Below, one piece after another: positions 55,404 through 64,000 of a DNA stretch of 64,000 bases (the first letter of the stretch is position 1; each line of letters opens with the position of its first letter). The position numbers were made by a program, and so were the translations under genes. The stretch comes from JBBPZA01 sp038330095 (lineage in GTDB: Bacteria; Actinomycetota; Thermoleophilia; Solirubrobacterales; Solirubrobacteraceae), in NCBI GenBank assembly GCA_038330095.1, contig JBBQNQ010000004.1:5197-69196 (forward strand). Reading direction: 5' to 3'. The notes below the pieces were generated by a model. The model was not told where the DNA came from. It did not search any database and saw only the letters and a program-made list of their open reading frames with translations.

Positions 55404-58334
55404 GTGCCCCTCACGCTCGTCACCGGGCCGGCCAACTCCGGCAAGGCGCGCCACGTCCTCGACGAGGTCCGCGCCCGGCTGGCCGAGGGGCCGGTGCTCG
55501 TCGTGCCCAATCCGGGGGACGTCGCCCGCTACCGGCGCGAGCTCGCCGGAGGCGGCGCGGTCTTCGGAGCCCAGGTGGTGGCCTTCGACCGGCTGGCCTC
55601 GGAGATCGGGGAGCGCGCCGGCTACCCGGCACGCGTCGTCGACGGCGTGCAGCGCCGGCGCCTGGTCGAGGTGGCGGTGCAACGCGCCCGGCCGCGGGCG
55701 CTCGCCCAGGCCGCCGCGACGCCGGGCTTCCCGTTGGCCGCCGAGGGGTTGATCGCCGAGCTCGAGCGCTCGCTCGTCACCCCGCCGCGGTTCACCGCAG
55801 CGCTGCGGGCCTGGGGCGAGGCTGAGCCCGCACGGGCGGCCTACGCGGCCGACATCGCCGGCCTCTACGCGACCTATCGCCGGCTGCTCGATGAGCTCGG
55901 CCTGGTCGACCGCGAGCTCTACGCGTGGGGGGCACTGGACGCGCTCCGTGCGGCTCCGGCGAGCTGGGGGCGCAGCCCCGTGTTCTTCTACGGGTTCGAC
56001 GACCTCACGCCGCTCCAGCGCGACGCGGTCGAGACGCTCCTGCGGGTCCCCGGGCTGGCGGTGACGCTCGCCCTCACCTACGAGCCGGGGCGGGCCGCGT
56101 TCGCGACCCGGGCGGCGACGGTCAACGAGCTGGCGCCCGTCGCGCAGCGACACGTCGCGCTGCCCGCGAGGCCCGACCACTACGCGCCTGGCTCGCGTGC
56201 GGCTCTGCATCGCCTCGAACGCGGGCTGTTCGAGGACGCGCCCGCAGGCACGCCGGTCGACCCCGCCGGCGCGCTCGCGCTGCTGGAGGGAGGCAGTGAG
56301 CGCGCCGAGCTCGAGCTCGTCGCGGCCGAGGCGCTTGCGCTGCTCCGAGCGGGAACCGCTCCCGCGGAGATCGTCGTCGTCCACCGGTCGCCCGCGGCCC
56401 AGGCGGAGCTGATCGAGGACGTGTTCGGCGCCTACGGCGTGCCGTTGCACCTCGCCATCGCACGCCCGCTGGCCCGCACGGCGCTCGGCCGCGGCCTGCT
56501 CGGCGTGCTGCGTGCCGCGCTGCTCGACGGCGACACCGACGACGTGCTGGCGTGGCTGCGGGCTCCCGGCGTGGCCGAGCCACGGCTCGCCGACGCGGTG
56601 GAGCGCGACCTGCGGCGGCGCGGCTGCGGGCGGGCGCAGGACGCCCTGCAGACTCTGCGCGAGCGGGGCTTCGGGGTCGAGGAGGTCGAGCGACTCAGCG
56701 CGGCGATGCAGGACGGCCCGGCGGGCCCCCTGCGCGCGCTGGCCAGGCTGGCCGGGCGGCTGCTTGCGGCACCGCGCCGGCGCGAGGCGGCCGTCCTCGC
56801 ACCGGCGGAGCGGCTGGAGGCGGCCGCGGCGGTCGCCGTCCGCGGTGCGCTGGACGGCCTCGAGCGCCTCGCTGCCCAGGATCCCGCGCTCTCGCCGTCA
56901 CCCGCCGAGCTCGAGCGCACGCTCGCGAGCCTGGAGGTCCACCCGCCCGCGCCGGCCACGGGCAGGGCCGTCGAGGTTCGTCATCCGCTGGCGATCCGCG
57001 CGCGCCGGGTGCGGGCGCTGCTGGTGTGCGGGCTGCAGGAGGGCACCTTCCCGCGCGCACCGCTCCCCGATCCCTTCCTCGGCGAGGAGGACCGCGCGGC
57101 GATCGCGCGTGCGTCCGGGCTGCGGCTGCTGCGCCACGACGACGCCTTCGAGCGCGAGCGCTTCCTGTTCTACGCCTGCGTCTCCCGGCCCGAGCAGCGC
57201 CTCGTCCTCTCGTGGCGCACGGGCGATGACGACGGCGGCCCGGCCATCCCCTCGCTGTTCCTCGAGGACGTGGGCGACCTGTTCGAGCCCGCGGCCCTGG
57301 AAGCGGCGACGCGCCGCCGCGGCCTGGGCCAGCTGACGTGGGCGCCCGAAGAGGCGCCGACCGAGCGCGAGCGCGCGCTCGCCGAGGTCGCGCGCGGCCC
57401 GCGGGCGCCACAGCCGACCATCGCGCCGCTCCGCGCGCACGAGGTGCTCGAGGCTCTTCGCGCGCGCCCGACGATCTCCGCCGGCCAGCTCGAGTCCTAC
57501 GCGGGCTGCCCCGTGAAGTGGCTCGTCGAGCAGCTGCTGAGACCCGACGAGCTCGAGCCCGACGCCGAGCCGCTGCTGCGCGGCGGCGTGGCGCACCGCG
57601 CGCTGGAGGACGTTCTGGCTGGGGTCCGGGAGCGCACCGGCTCGGCCCGGATCACCCAGGCGACCCTAGCGCAGGCACGCGAGCTGGTGCGCGAGGCCCT
57701 CGAGCGCCGTGAGCGCGGGGCGCCGCTGTCCACCCGTCCCGCGCGCCGGCGCGTGCTGCGCCGGCGTCTCGAGGCCGACCTGCTCGCCTACCTCGCCGAT
57801 CTGGCGCAGGGCAAGGCGCCCCACGAGCCGCGCGACTTCGAGCTGGCGTTCGGCGCGGGCGAGGACGCCCAGGCCGCGCCGCTGGAGCTCGAGCCCGGAC
57901 TCGCGGTGGCCGGGCGCATCGACCGCATCGACGTCCGCCCCGGCTCGCAGGAGGCGGTGGTCGTCGACTACAAGGGCAGCTCGGCTCCGGCGCGGGCCAG
58001 GTGGGCGCCCGACCGTCGCCTGCAGGTGGGGCTCTACCTGCTGGCGGTTCGCGAGGCCCTCGGCCTGCGCCCGGTGGCCGGGCTCTACCAGCCGCTCGGC
58101 GGAAGCCGCAAGCCACGCGGGCTGGTCCTGAGCGGCGCCGGCGTGGAAGGGACCACCTCGACCGACGTCGTGGACCCAGAGACGTTCGAGCGCGTCCTCG
58201 ATGAGGTGCGCGAGCTCGCCGTCCAGGCAGCGGGCGCGCTGCGCGCCGGGCGCCTGGAGCCGCGGCCCGAGGGCTGCCACTGGAAGGGCGGCGGCTGTGC
58301 CTATCCGTCGGTCTGCCGCTGCGAGGGCCGGTGA
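55404..58334 (+). CDS. AddB-like PD-(D/E)XK nuclease subunit
   Basis: A 976-residue protein of the AddB/RexB-like group. The N-terminal Walker-like loop LVTGPANSGKARH has Ala in place of Thr/Ser after the Lys. An inactivated UvrD-like helicase body follows. The C-terminal nuclease domain has the catalytic VVVDYKGSS (about 855) and VAGRIDRIDVR. Iron-sulphur cysteines fit AGCPVKWLVEQLL and CHWKGGGCAYPSVCRC. It would partner the next gene in double-strand-break end resection. The GTG start follows GGAGGGG. The stop overlaps the helicase GTG (GTGA). Confidence 0.9.
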   Translation: MPLTLVTGPANSGKARHVLDEVRARLAEGPVLVVPNPGDVARYRRELAGGGAVFGAQVVAFDRLASEIGERAGYPARVVDGVQRRRLVEVAVQRARPRALAQAAATPGFPLAAEGLIAELERSLVTPPRFTAALRAWGEAEPARAAYAADIAGLYATYRRLLDELGLVDRELYAWGALDALRAAPASWGRSPVFFYGFDDLTPLQRDAVETLLRVPGLAVTLALTYEPGRAAFATRAATVNELAPVAQRHVALPARPDHYAPGSRAALHRLERGLFEDAPAGTPVDPAGALALLEGGSERAELELVAAEALALLRAGTAPAEIVVVHRSPAAQAELIEDVFGAYGVPLHLAIARPLARTALGRGLLGVLRAALLDGDTDDVLAWLRAPGVAEPRLADAVERDLRRRGCGRAQDALQTLRERGFGVEEVERLSAAMQDGPAGPLRALARLAGRLLAAPRRREAAVLAPAERLEAAAAVAVRGALDGLERLAAQDPALSPSPAELERTLASLEVHPPAPATGRAVEVRHPLAIRARRVRALLVCGLQEGTFPRAPLPDPFLGEEDRAAIARASGLRLLRHDDAFERERFLFYACVSRPEQRLVLSWRTGDDDGGPAIPSLFLEDVGDLFEPAALEAATRRRGLGQLTWAPEEAPTERERALAEVARGPRAPQPTIAPLRAHEVLEALRARPTISAGQLESYAGCPVKWLVEQLLRPDELEPDAEPLLRGGVAHRALEDVLAGVRERTGSARITQATLAQARELVREALERRERGAPLSTRPARRRVLRRRLEADLLAYLADLAQGKAPHEPRDFELAFGAGEDAQAAPLELEPGLAVAGRIDRIDVRPGSQEAVVVDYKGSSAPARARWAPDRRLQVGLYLLAVREALGLRPVAGLYQPLGGSRKPRGLVLSGAGVEGTTSTDVVDPETFERVLDEVRELAVQAAGALRAGRLEPRPEGCHWKGGGCAYPSVCRCEGR

Positions 58335-61300
58335 GCGCGCCGCGCCTCTTCGACCCGGACGCGCCCGAGCTGCTCGGCCCGGGCGGGCGGGCACTCACCG
58401 CCGAGCAGGAGAACGCCGTGCGCGCGCGCAGCGGCGAGCGGCTGCTCTCGGCCACGGCGGGCTCGGGCAAGACCTCGGTGCTGGTGGAGCGCTTCGTGCG
58501 CGCGGTCCTGGAGGACGAGGTCGAGGCAGGCCGCATCCTGGCGATCACCTTCACCGACAAGGCGGCGCGCGAGCTGCGCGCGCGCATCCGCGAGCGCTTC
58601 CTGGAGCTCGGGGAGCGCGGCGCGGCACGGGCGGCCGAGGCCGCGCCGGTGTCGACGATCCACGCTTTCTGCGCGCGCGTCCTTCGCGGCCACGCGCTCG
58701 CGGCGGGGCTCGACCCGCGGTTTCGGATCCTCGACGAGCCCGAGGCGCGGCGCCTGGAGCACGAGGCCTTCGACGACGCGCTCGCCGGTTGGCTCGACGA
58801 GGCCGCGGCGGCCGGGCCGGGCCGGCTGGAGCTCGCCGCCGCCTACAAGCCCGATCCGCTGCGCGAGACGATCCGCGAGGTCCACGGGCAGCTGCGCACC
58901 CGCGGCAACACTCGCCCACAGCTGCCGCTCCGGGCCGCCCCGGCCCTGGATGAGGCCCGCGCCCGGGTGCAGCGCGCTCTGGAGGCTGCCGCAGGGGTCG
59001 TGGGCGCCGCGCTCCCGGGCGGGGCTCGCGTTCGCGCCGCCGCGGATGCGCTTCGCCACTGCCGCGAGCTCCTCGACCGTTGCGCCGGGGGCGAACCGCC
59101 GCTACCCGACGACGTCGCCGCGGGGTCGTTCAGTGCGCAAGCCGGCGCCCTGCAGATACCCGAGATCGACGAGTACCTGGCGGCGGTCGCAGCGTGGCGA
59201 CAGGGGTGTGCCGACGTCCTGGCAGCGGACGCCCTGGGGCTGCTCGACGGGCTCCTCGGGCGCTTCGCGGACGAGTACGCCGCGCGCAAGCGCGCTCGCT
59301 CGGCGGTCGACTACGAGGACCTCGAGCTGCAGACCGTCGGCCTGCTGCGCGGCGACCCCGGCCTGCGCGCCGCGGTCGCCGGCGGCTTTGACGCGATCAT
59401 GGTCGACGAGTTCCAGGACACCAATCCGCTGCAGGTGTCGCTGCTCGAGTTGCTCGACCGCGACGACACGATGGTCGTCGGCGACGAGTTCCAGTCGATC
59501 TACGGCTTCCGCCACGCTGACGTGGGGCTGTTCCGCGAGCGCCGCGCGCGGCTGGCCGCGCGCGGGGAGGCCGGTGAGCTCTCGCTGAGCTTCCGGGCGC
59601 GGCGCGAGCTCGTGGACGCCATCGACGCGATCTTCGTCCCCCGCTTCGGCGCGCAGTTCGTCCCCCTGCGGGCGGCTGACTCGGCGCCACCCTGCGACGG
59701 GGAGCCACGCGTGGAGCTGCTGGTCACCGGAGAGGAGGGCTGGGAGGAGCGCCATCCCGGCGTCGGCGACGGGCTGCCGCCCGCGCGGCCGGCCCGCTAC
59801 GCCGAGGCGCGGCTGCTTGCCCAGCGTGTGCGCGAGCTCGTGGATGCCGGCGAGGTCGAGCCCGAGGAGGTGGCCGTGCTGCTGCGCGCCGCGACCGACA
59901 TCGCGGTCTTCGAGCGCGCGCTGCGCGATGCCGGGCTCGCCGCCACCGTGACCGGCGGCCGGGGGTACTGGGAGGGCCAGCAGGTCCGCGACCTCTGCGC
60001 CCACCTCGGCGCGGTGGCCAACGCGCGAGACGAGCGACGCCTCTTCGAGGTGCTCGCGTCGCCGCTCGCCGGCCTGTCCAGCGACGGCCTCGCCGTGCTC
60101 GCGCGCGTGCGGCGCGAGCTGCGCCGCGACGCCTGGTGGACGCTCGAGCAGGCGTTCCGACCGGCCGGCGACGGGTCGGACGAGCTGGCCACGCGCCTCT
60201 CCTGGGGAGATCGCGCGCTGCTCGAGCAGTGGGTGCCCTGGTTGGCCGACGAGCGCGTCCAGGCGCCGCTGCACGGGCCGGCGCGGCTGATCGAGCGCGC
60301 GGTCAGGGCGACGGGCTATGACCGGCACGTGCTCAGCCTGCCGGGCGGCGAGCGGCGGCTGGCGAACGTCCGCAAGCTCCAGCGCCTCGCACGCGAGCAC
60401 GAAGCGGTCGCGGGGGCCGATCTGCGCGGCTTCCTGGAGTTCGTGGACCTCCAGCAGCAGCTCGCGCCCCGCGAGCCCGAGGCGCCGGTGGAGGGGGAGG
60501 GGGTCCAACTCATGTCGATCCACGCGGCGAAGGGCCTGGAGTGGGACGTGGTGTGCGTGGCCGACCTGGGCCGTGTGGTTCCCAAGGACGCGCCGGTCGT
60601 GCGGGTGGGCGACGACGGCCGCGTCGGACTGCGCGTGGCGAGCCTCGAGGGCGAGCGTGCCAAAGCGCTTGACTACGAGGCGCTCGAGGTGCAGGCAAAG
60701 GCGCGCGAGGCCGCCGAGGAGGAGCGCGTCCTCTACGTGGCCCTCAGCCGCGCCCGCCACCGGTTGATCCTCAGCGGCGCGGTGTGCAACACGAAATGGC
60801 CACCCCCCAACCCGCGCGGAGCCCCGATCTCCTGGCTCGCCCCCTCGATCGACCCGGACGTCGCGACACTCACCGCGGACGAGCCCGTCCGCGAGCTGCG
60901 CCGGAGCGTTGAGCGGTGGACATTGCACGCGACCGTGTCCCTCAACACCCCCGACACCGTGGGGAGGGTGCTGCGCCCGGAGTCCCTGGCGCCCGACCGC
61001 GGGGCCGGCGCCGAGGCGGGCGGCGCGCCCGAGCCTGGCCATTCACCCACCGCGCCGGTTGCGCCCGCCGCGCCCGCCGCGGCCCCTCCGCCGACCCTCT
61101 CCTACTCCTCGCTGGGCGACTACGACCGCTGCCCTTACCGGTACTACCTCGAGCGGGTGCTCCGGCTTCCCCGCGAGGAGCAGCGCTGGGTGGCCCCCGC
61201 GGAGGGCGGAGGGCTCGGCGCCCTGGAGCGCGGCTCGATCGTCCACGCCGTCCTTGAGCGCGTCGACTTCGCCGGCGAGCCGCCGGGGGCCGCGGAGATC

Positions 61301-61918
61301 GCGGCGGTCGCCGGTGCGCTCGGCGAACAGCCCAGCGGGGAGGAGCTGGACGATCTCGGGCGGCTGACCGGCGCCTTGCTGGCCAGTCCCCTCGCGACCA
61401 GGCTGGCCGGCGCAGGCGAGGTTCGCCGGGAGGCGGGCTTCGCCTTCCTGCTCGACCTCGGCGCCGAGGAGCCGACGCTCATCACGGGGGTCGTCGACGC
61501 GATCGGCCGGGAGGGCGAGGGCGCGATGGTCGTCGACTACAAGAGCGACCGGCTGGCGCCCGAGGACGACGCCGAGACCCTCGTCGCTCACGATTACCCC
61601 GTCCAGCGGATCGTCTACGCGCTCGCCGCGCTGCACGAGGGCGCGCAGCACGTGGAGGTGATCCACTGCTTCCTCGAGCGCGCGAACGAGCCCGCGGTCG
61701 CCCGTTTCGCCGCCTCAGACGCGCCGGCGCTCGAGGCTGAGCTGCGGGAACTCGCGCGAGGCGTCGTCGCGGGGCGCTTCCCGGTGACCGCGACGCCGCA
61801 CGCCGGGCTGTGCCTCGGTTGCCCCGGCCGCTCGGCGCTGTGCTCCTGGCCGGAGGAGATGACGGGGCGCCCCCCGGAGCTCGCTCCAGAGGGCGCGCGC
61901 GTCAAACGGGACGGGTGA
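58331..61918 (+). CDS. AddA-like UvrD/Rep helicase-nuclease subunit
   Basis: An 1195-residue superfamily 1A helicase with a C-terminal nuclease. Motif I is SATAGSGKTSVLVERF, Ia AITFTDKAARELR, II IMVDEFQDTNPLQ, III VVGDEFQSIYGFR, V SIHAAKGLEWDVV and VI LYVALSRARHRLIL. The nuclease domain has AMVVDYKSDRL and ITGVVDAI. CPYRYYLERVL and CLGCPGRSALCSW give four cysteines of an AddB-type iron-sulphur cluster, which is unusual for the helicase subunit. With the AddB-like gene it forms a complete end-resection complex of RecBCD type. Confidence 0.93.
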   Translation: MSAPRLFDPDAPELLGPGGRALTAEQENAVRARSGERLLSATAGSGKTSVLVERFVRAVLEDEVEAGRILAITFTDKAARELRARIRERFLELGERGAARAAEAAPVSTIHAFCARVLRGHALAAGLDPRFRILDEPEARRLEHEAFDDALAGWLDEAAAAGPGRLELAAAYKPDPLRETIREVHGQLRTRGNTRPQLPLRAAPALDEARARVQRALEAAAGVVGAALPGGARVRAAADALRHCRELLDRCAGGEPPLPDDVAAGSFSAQAGALQIPEIDEYLAAVAAWRQGCADVLAADALGLLDGLLGRFADEYAARKRARSAVDYEDLELQTVGLLRGDPGLRAAVAGGFDAIMVDEFQDTNPLQVSLLELLDRDDTMVVGDEFQSIYGFRHADVGLFRERRARLAARGEAGELSLSFRARRELVDAIDAIFVPRFGAQFVPLRAADSAPPCDGEPRVELLVTGEEGWEERHPGVGDGLPPARPARYAEARLLAQRVRELVDAGEVEPEEVAVLLRAATDIAVFERALRDAGLAATVTGGRGYWEGQQVRDLCAHLGAVANARDERRLFEVLASPLAGLSSDGLAVLARVRRELRRDAWWTLEQAFRPAGDGSDELATRLSWGDRALLEQWVPWLADERVQAPLHGPARLIERAVRATGYDRHVLSLPGGERRLANVRKLQRLAREHEAVAGADLRGFLEFVDLQQQLAPREPEAPVEGEGVQLMSIHAAKGLEWDVVCVADLGRVVPKDAPVVRVGDDGRVGLRVASLEGERAKALDYEALEVQAKAREAAEEERVLYVALSRARHRLILSGAVCNTKWPPPNPRGAPISWLAPSIDPDVATLTADEPVRELRRSVERWTLHATVSLNTPDTVGRVLRPESLAPDRGAGAEAGGAPEPGHSPTAPVAPAAPAAAPPPTLSYSSLGDYDRCPYRYYLERVLRLPREEQRWVAPAEGGGLGALERGSIVHAVLERVDFAGEPPGAAEIAAVAGALGEQPSGEELDDLGRLTGALLASPLATRLAGAGEVRREAGFAFLLDLGAEEPTLITGVVDAIGREGEGAMVVDYKSDRLAPEDDAETLVAHDYPVQRIVYALAALHEGAQHVEVIHCFLERANEPAVARFAASDAPALEAELRELARGVVAGRFPVTATPHAGLCLGCPGRSALCSWPEEMTGRPPELAPEGARVKRDG

Positions 61919-61921
61919 CCG

Positions 61922-62084
61922 TCAGAACCTGCGGCCGATTCCGTAGCCGCCGCTGGGGATACCAGCCAGCAGCACGAGAATCGCAGCGACCAAGCCGACG
62001 ATCGCGGGCAGCCCGAGAGCCACGCACAGCGCATAGACCAAAGCCGCTACGAGCACCGCGATGATGACGCCGATCAAGCTCATT
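61922..62084 (-). pseudogene. Frameshifted gene for a ~53-residue membrane protein
   Basis: On the minus strand GGAGGGGAG precedes ATG 62084, which opens MSLIGVIIAVLVAA. At the A-run of 62040-62043 (CCAAAAGCC on the plus strand) the frame breaks. One base fewer would continue it as VYALCVALGLPAIVGLVAAI and then LVLLAGIPSGGYGIGRRF to a TGA at 61922-61924, 53 residues with two hydrophobic helices. As given, the first frame runs on into basic non-membrane sequence. It may be a pseudogene, a sequence error or a slippage site. Confidence 0.6.
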
Positions 62085-62191
62085 TCTCAACTCCCCTCCG
62101 GGATTGTCTGCGCGCCATTGTTTCCCCCTAGTGGTCGAATTCATTCGTCCGTTTGCGAAAGCTCCGCCGCAGACGGCGCGCCCCTAGCGAC

Positions 62192-62197
62192 TAGCCT
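62192..62197 (+). promoter_or_regulatory. -10 box (TAGCCT) for the GH13 gene
   Basis: TAGCCT ends eight bases before the GTG at 62206, with no ribosome binding site: a leaderless-type promoter. Confidence 0.48.
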
Positions 62198-62205
62198 CCC
62201 GCGCC

Positions 62206-63651
62206 GTGTGGTGGCAGGAGCGCGTCGTCTATCAGGTCTACCCGCGCGCCTTCCAGGACTCCGACGGTGATGGGGTGGGCGATCTGCGCGGCGTCGAGCG
62301 GCGCCTGGATCACGTCGCCGCGCTGGGTGTGGCCGCCGTATGGCTGTCCCCCGTCTATCCGTCCCCGATGGCCGACTTCGGCTACGACGTCGCCGACTTC
62401 ACGGCGATCGATCAGACCTTCGGGACGCTCGAGGACCTCGACGGGCTGATCGCCGGCGCGCACGCGCGAGGCCTGCGCCTGCTCATGGACCTCGTGCCCT
62501 GCCACACCTCCATCGAGCACCCCTGGTTTCGCGAGCACCTGGACTGGTACGTGCGCCGCGATTCCGTCGAGCGGCCCAACAACTGGATCGCGTCCTTCGG
62601 TGGGCCGGCCTGGTCGCGCGACCACGTCCACGGAGGCTGGTACCTGCACTCCTTCTATCCCGAGCAGCCCGACCTGGACTGGCGCAACCCGGAGGTCGTG
62701 ACGGCCATGCAGGGCGTCGTTCGCTTCTGGCGCGACCGGGGGGTGGACGGCTTTCGCCTGGACGCGCTCGACCGTCTGCTCAAGGACCCCGAGCTGCGCG
62801 ACGACCCGCCGGCCACCGGCCCCCCGCCGCTGCCCGTGCACGCGGACCACGGCGTGCTCGAGCACGTTCACTCGCGCGACGCGCCCGACATCGCCGTCGC
62901 GGTCGGAGCGCTGCGCGAGGCCGCCGGCGACGCGCTGCTGGTCGGCGAGGTGTACGTCCCCACCGCTCGGCTGGGGCGCTACCTCGAGCACCTGGACGCG
63001 GCCTTCTGCTTCGAGCTCTTCCACTCGGCCTGGGATGTTGAGGCGCTGCGCGCGGCGATCGAGGCGGCGCTGGCGCCGCGCGAGACCCGCGGGCGCGTCG
63101 CCTGGATGCTGTCCAACCACGACTTCAGCCGCCTTCCGGACCGCGTCGGGGAGGCCAACGTGCGCGCGGCGGCCACGCTCCTGCTCACCCTGCCTGGGGT
63201 CGCCTTCGTCTACCAGGGCGACGAGATCGGAATGGCCGACGGCCCGGGACACGACCCGCCGCTCGACCGCGCCGGGCGTGACCGCCACCGCCATCCGATG
63301 CAGTGGGACGCCTCGGCCTCGGGCGGGTTCACGACGGGGCGGCCGTGGCTCGCGCCGGTCGACCCCGCGCGCCGCAACGTCGCCGACCAACTCCGCGATC
63401 CAGGCTCGCTGCTCTCCCTGGTGCGCCGCCTGATCGCCGTTCGCCCCGGGCTCGGGCCGGACCTGCGCTTTGTGGACGACGCGGCGCCGGGCGTCCTCGC
63501 CTTCGAGCGCGGCGACCATCTCGTGGCGCTCAACCTCACCGGCGAGCCGCAGCCCGCGCCGCCGGTCGGACAGCTTCTCATCGCCACCGATCCCGGCGAC
63601 TCAGGAGCCTCCCTGCCGGCCCACGCGGCTCGCGTCGGCCTGCGCCGATGA
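62206..63651 (+). CDS. GH13 alpha-amylase family glycosidase
   Basis: A 481-residue (beta/alpha)8 barrel enzyme. The opening VVYQVYPRAFQDSDGDGVGD is typical of oligo-1,6-glucosidase and alpha-glucosidase relatives. The conserved regions are VPCHTS, GFRLDALD (nucleophile Asp about 186), LLVGEVY (acid/base Glu about 248) and LSNHDFSR (Asp about 305). No signal peptide is present, so it acts in the cytoplasm on imported alpha-glucosides such as trehalose, maltose or isomaltose. A sugar ABC transporter binding protein gene follows, which fits uptake and hydrolysis of such a sugar. Confidence 0.93.
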   Translation: MWWQERVVYQVYPRAFQDSDGDGVGDLRGVERRLDHVAALGVAAVWLSPVYPSPMADFGYDVADFTAIDQTFGTLEDLDGLIAGAHARGLRLLMDLVPCHTSIEHPWFREHLDWYVRRDSVERPNNWIASFGGPAWSRDHVHGGWYLHSFYPEQPDLDWRNPEVVTAMQGVVRFWRDRGVDGFRLDALDRLLKDPELRDDPPATGPPPLPVHADHGVLEHVHSRDAPDIAVAVGALREAAGDALLVGEVYVPTARLGRYLEHLDAAFCFELFHSAWDVEALRAAIEAALAPRETRGRVAWMLSNHDFSRLPDRVGEANVRAAATLLLTLPGVAFVYQGDEIGMADGPGHDPPLDRAGRDRHRHPMQWDASASGGFTTGRPWLAPVDPARRNVADQLRDPGSLLSLVRRLIAVRPGLGPDLRFVDDAAPGVLAFERGDHLVALNLTGEPQPAPPVGQLLIATDPGDSGASLPAHAARVGLRR

Positions 63652-63705
63652 GACTTCTGCTGCACGGCGTTTGTCCGGATTCGCACTCGGGTAGAGCGCA
63701 GTCGC

Positions 63706-64000
63706 ATGACCAAGAGGGGGGTCATCGGAGGGGCGCTCGGCGTCCTGCTATTGGCGGCGGCGCTCGCCGGCTGCGGAGGCTCTGACTCCGGAGGTCGGGC
63801 AACCCTGAACCTGTGGGTCTTCAACGAGCCTTCGGGGGCGTTCAAGGACGCCATCGCCAGCTGCAACGCCAGCTCGGGCGGGCGCTACAAGATCGTCTAC
63901 AACACGCTCTCCAACGACGCCGACCAGCAGCGCCAGTCGCTCGTCCGGCGGCTGGCGGCCAAGGACTCGAGCATCGACATCGCCGGCATGGACGTCGTCT
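63706..64000 (+). CDS. Sugar ABC transporter substrate-binding lipoprotein, 3' end outside the window
   Basis: The first 98 residues of a family 1 solute-binding protein. The signal sequence (VIGGALGVLLLAAALAGC) ends in a lipobox LAGC at about residue 23. The mature part opens ATLNLWVFNEPSGAFKDAIA and continues with VYNTLSNDADQQRQSLVRRL, the layout of MalE/ThuE/LpqY-type proteins. The frame stays open to the window end. It lies 54 bp behind the GH13 gene on the same strand. Confidence 0.9.
   Translation, partial: MTKRGVIGGALGVLLLAAALAGCGGSDSGGRATLNLWVFNEPSGAFKDAIASCNASSGGRYKIVYNTLSNDADQQRQSLVRRLAAKDSSIDIAGMDVV

Noticed and set aside
61000..61090. The Pro/Ala-rich stretch within the AddA-like gene as a frameshift or gene boundary.
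   Set aside because: The frame continues without stop into an intact nuclease domain; this is a low-complexity linker between helicase and nuclease.
1..64000. CRISPR arrays, insertion sequences, integrases, prophage or toxin-antitoxin genes.
   Set aside because: No evenly spaced repeats, transposase or integrase motifs, or phage structural genes were seen on reading both strands.

Overview
The window is 64 kb of very GC-rich chromosomal DNA, with coding on both strands and dense gene packing. The gene mix is that of an actinobacterium (two ECF sigma/anti-sigma cassettes, a MarP-like protease, PspA with PspAA and PspAB partners, PIG-L deacetylase, leaderless promoters with TANNNT -10 boxes). 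A Spo0H-type sigma factor sits in a Firmicutes-like cysS-rlmB-sigH order. I infer the class Thermoleophilia (Solirubrobacterales-like); this rests on gene content and order, not on a phylogenetic marker. There are no rRNA genes, CRISPR arrays, insertion sequences, integrases or phage genes, so this looks like core chromosome.

Layout. 1-3.8 kb: 3' part of cysS, rlmB, sigH and two small membrane proteins. 3.9-8.1 kb: a tandem DUF427 protein, tRNA-Thr(UGU), an acyl-CoA synthetase, and a sugar-nucleotide reductase coupled to a small unknown gene. 8.1-13 kb: a PlsC-GpsA fusion, two consecutive ECF sigma cassettes and a rhomboid protease. 13-21 kb: a cobalamin-binding-type protein, pterin dehydratase, a large secreted nitrilase-like/Asp-box protein, a CorC transporter, and a divergent beta-oxidation pair (hydroxyacyl-CoA dehydrogenase and thiolase) around a TetR-type palindrome. 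21-26 kb: DUF192, a lipoprotein, a Tat-type ferritin-like protein, and an overlapping chain of a CWB2 lipoprotein, an unknown gene, xseA and xseB. 26-29 kb: a c-di-AMP (ydaO) riboswitch before an NlpC/P60-like secreted protein, then pspA-pspAA. 29-40 kb: a cyclase/AAA/TPR regulator, hydrolases, a glycosyltransferase, a Crp-type regulator, pspAB-htpX, an M23 peptidase and lgt. 40-45 kb: lysA-hom-thrC-thrB. 45-53 kb: a cupredoxin-like lipoprotein, ParA, FHA, SRPBCC, GNAT-Usp, a penicillin-binding protein and a MarP-like protease. 53-62 kb: topoisomerase III with an AddB/AddA-like helicase-nuclease pair. 62-64 kb: a GH13 enzyme and the start of a sugar ABC transporter binding protein.

Themes. 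Envelope maintenance recurs: PspA/PspAA, HtpX/PspAB, Lgt, M23 and NlpC/P60-like proteins, a PBP, MarP, and c-di-AMP control. Lysine and threonine synthesis form one translationally coupled operon. Topoisomerase III, the AddAB-like pair and XseAB are DNA processing genes.

The most unusual signals are these. (1) Four genes (7531 minus, 14379, 43362, 48959 plus) have N-termini that only make sense if translation begins at CTG inside a CTGA stop/start overlap. (2) A dispersed intergenic repeat family shares a GAACGGCRTCGGG core. (3) A related hairpin cassette is found at 12.96-13.13 kb and 26.72-26.96 kb. (4) PlsC and GpsA are fused in one protein. (5) A secreted nitrilase-fold-like protein lacks the catalytic cysteine and carries an Asp-box region. 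(6) A small membrane-protein gene at 61.9-62.1 kb is broken by a single extra base.
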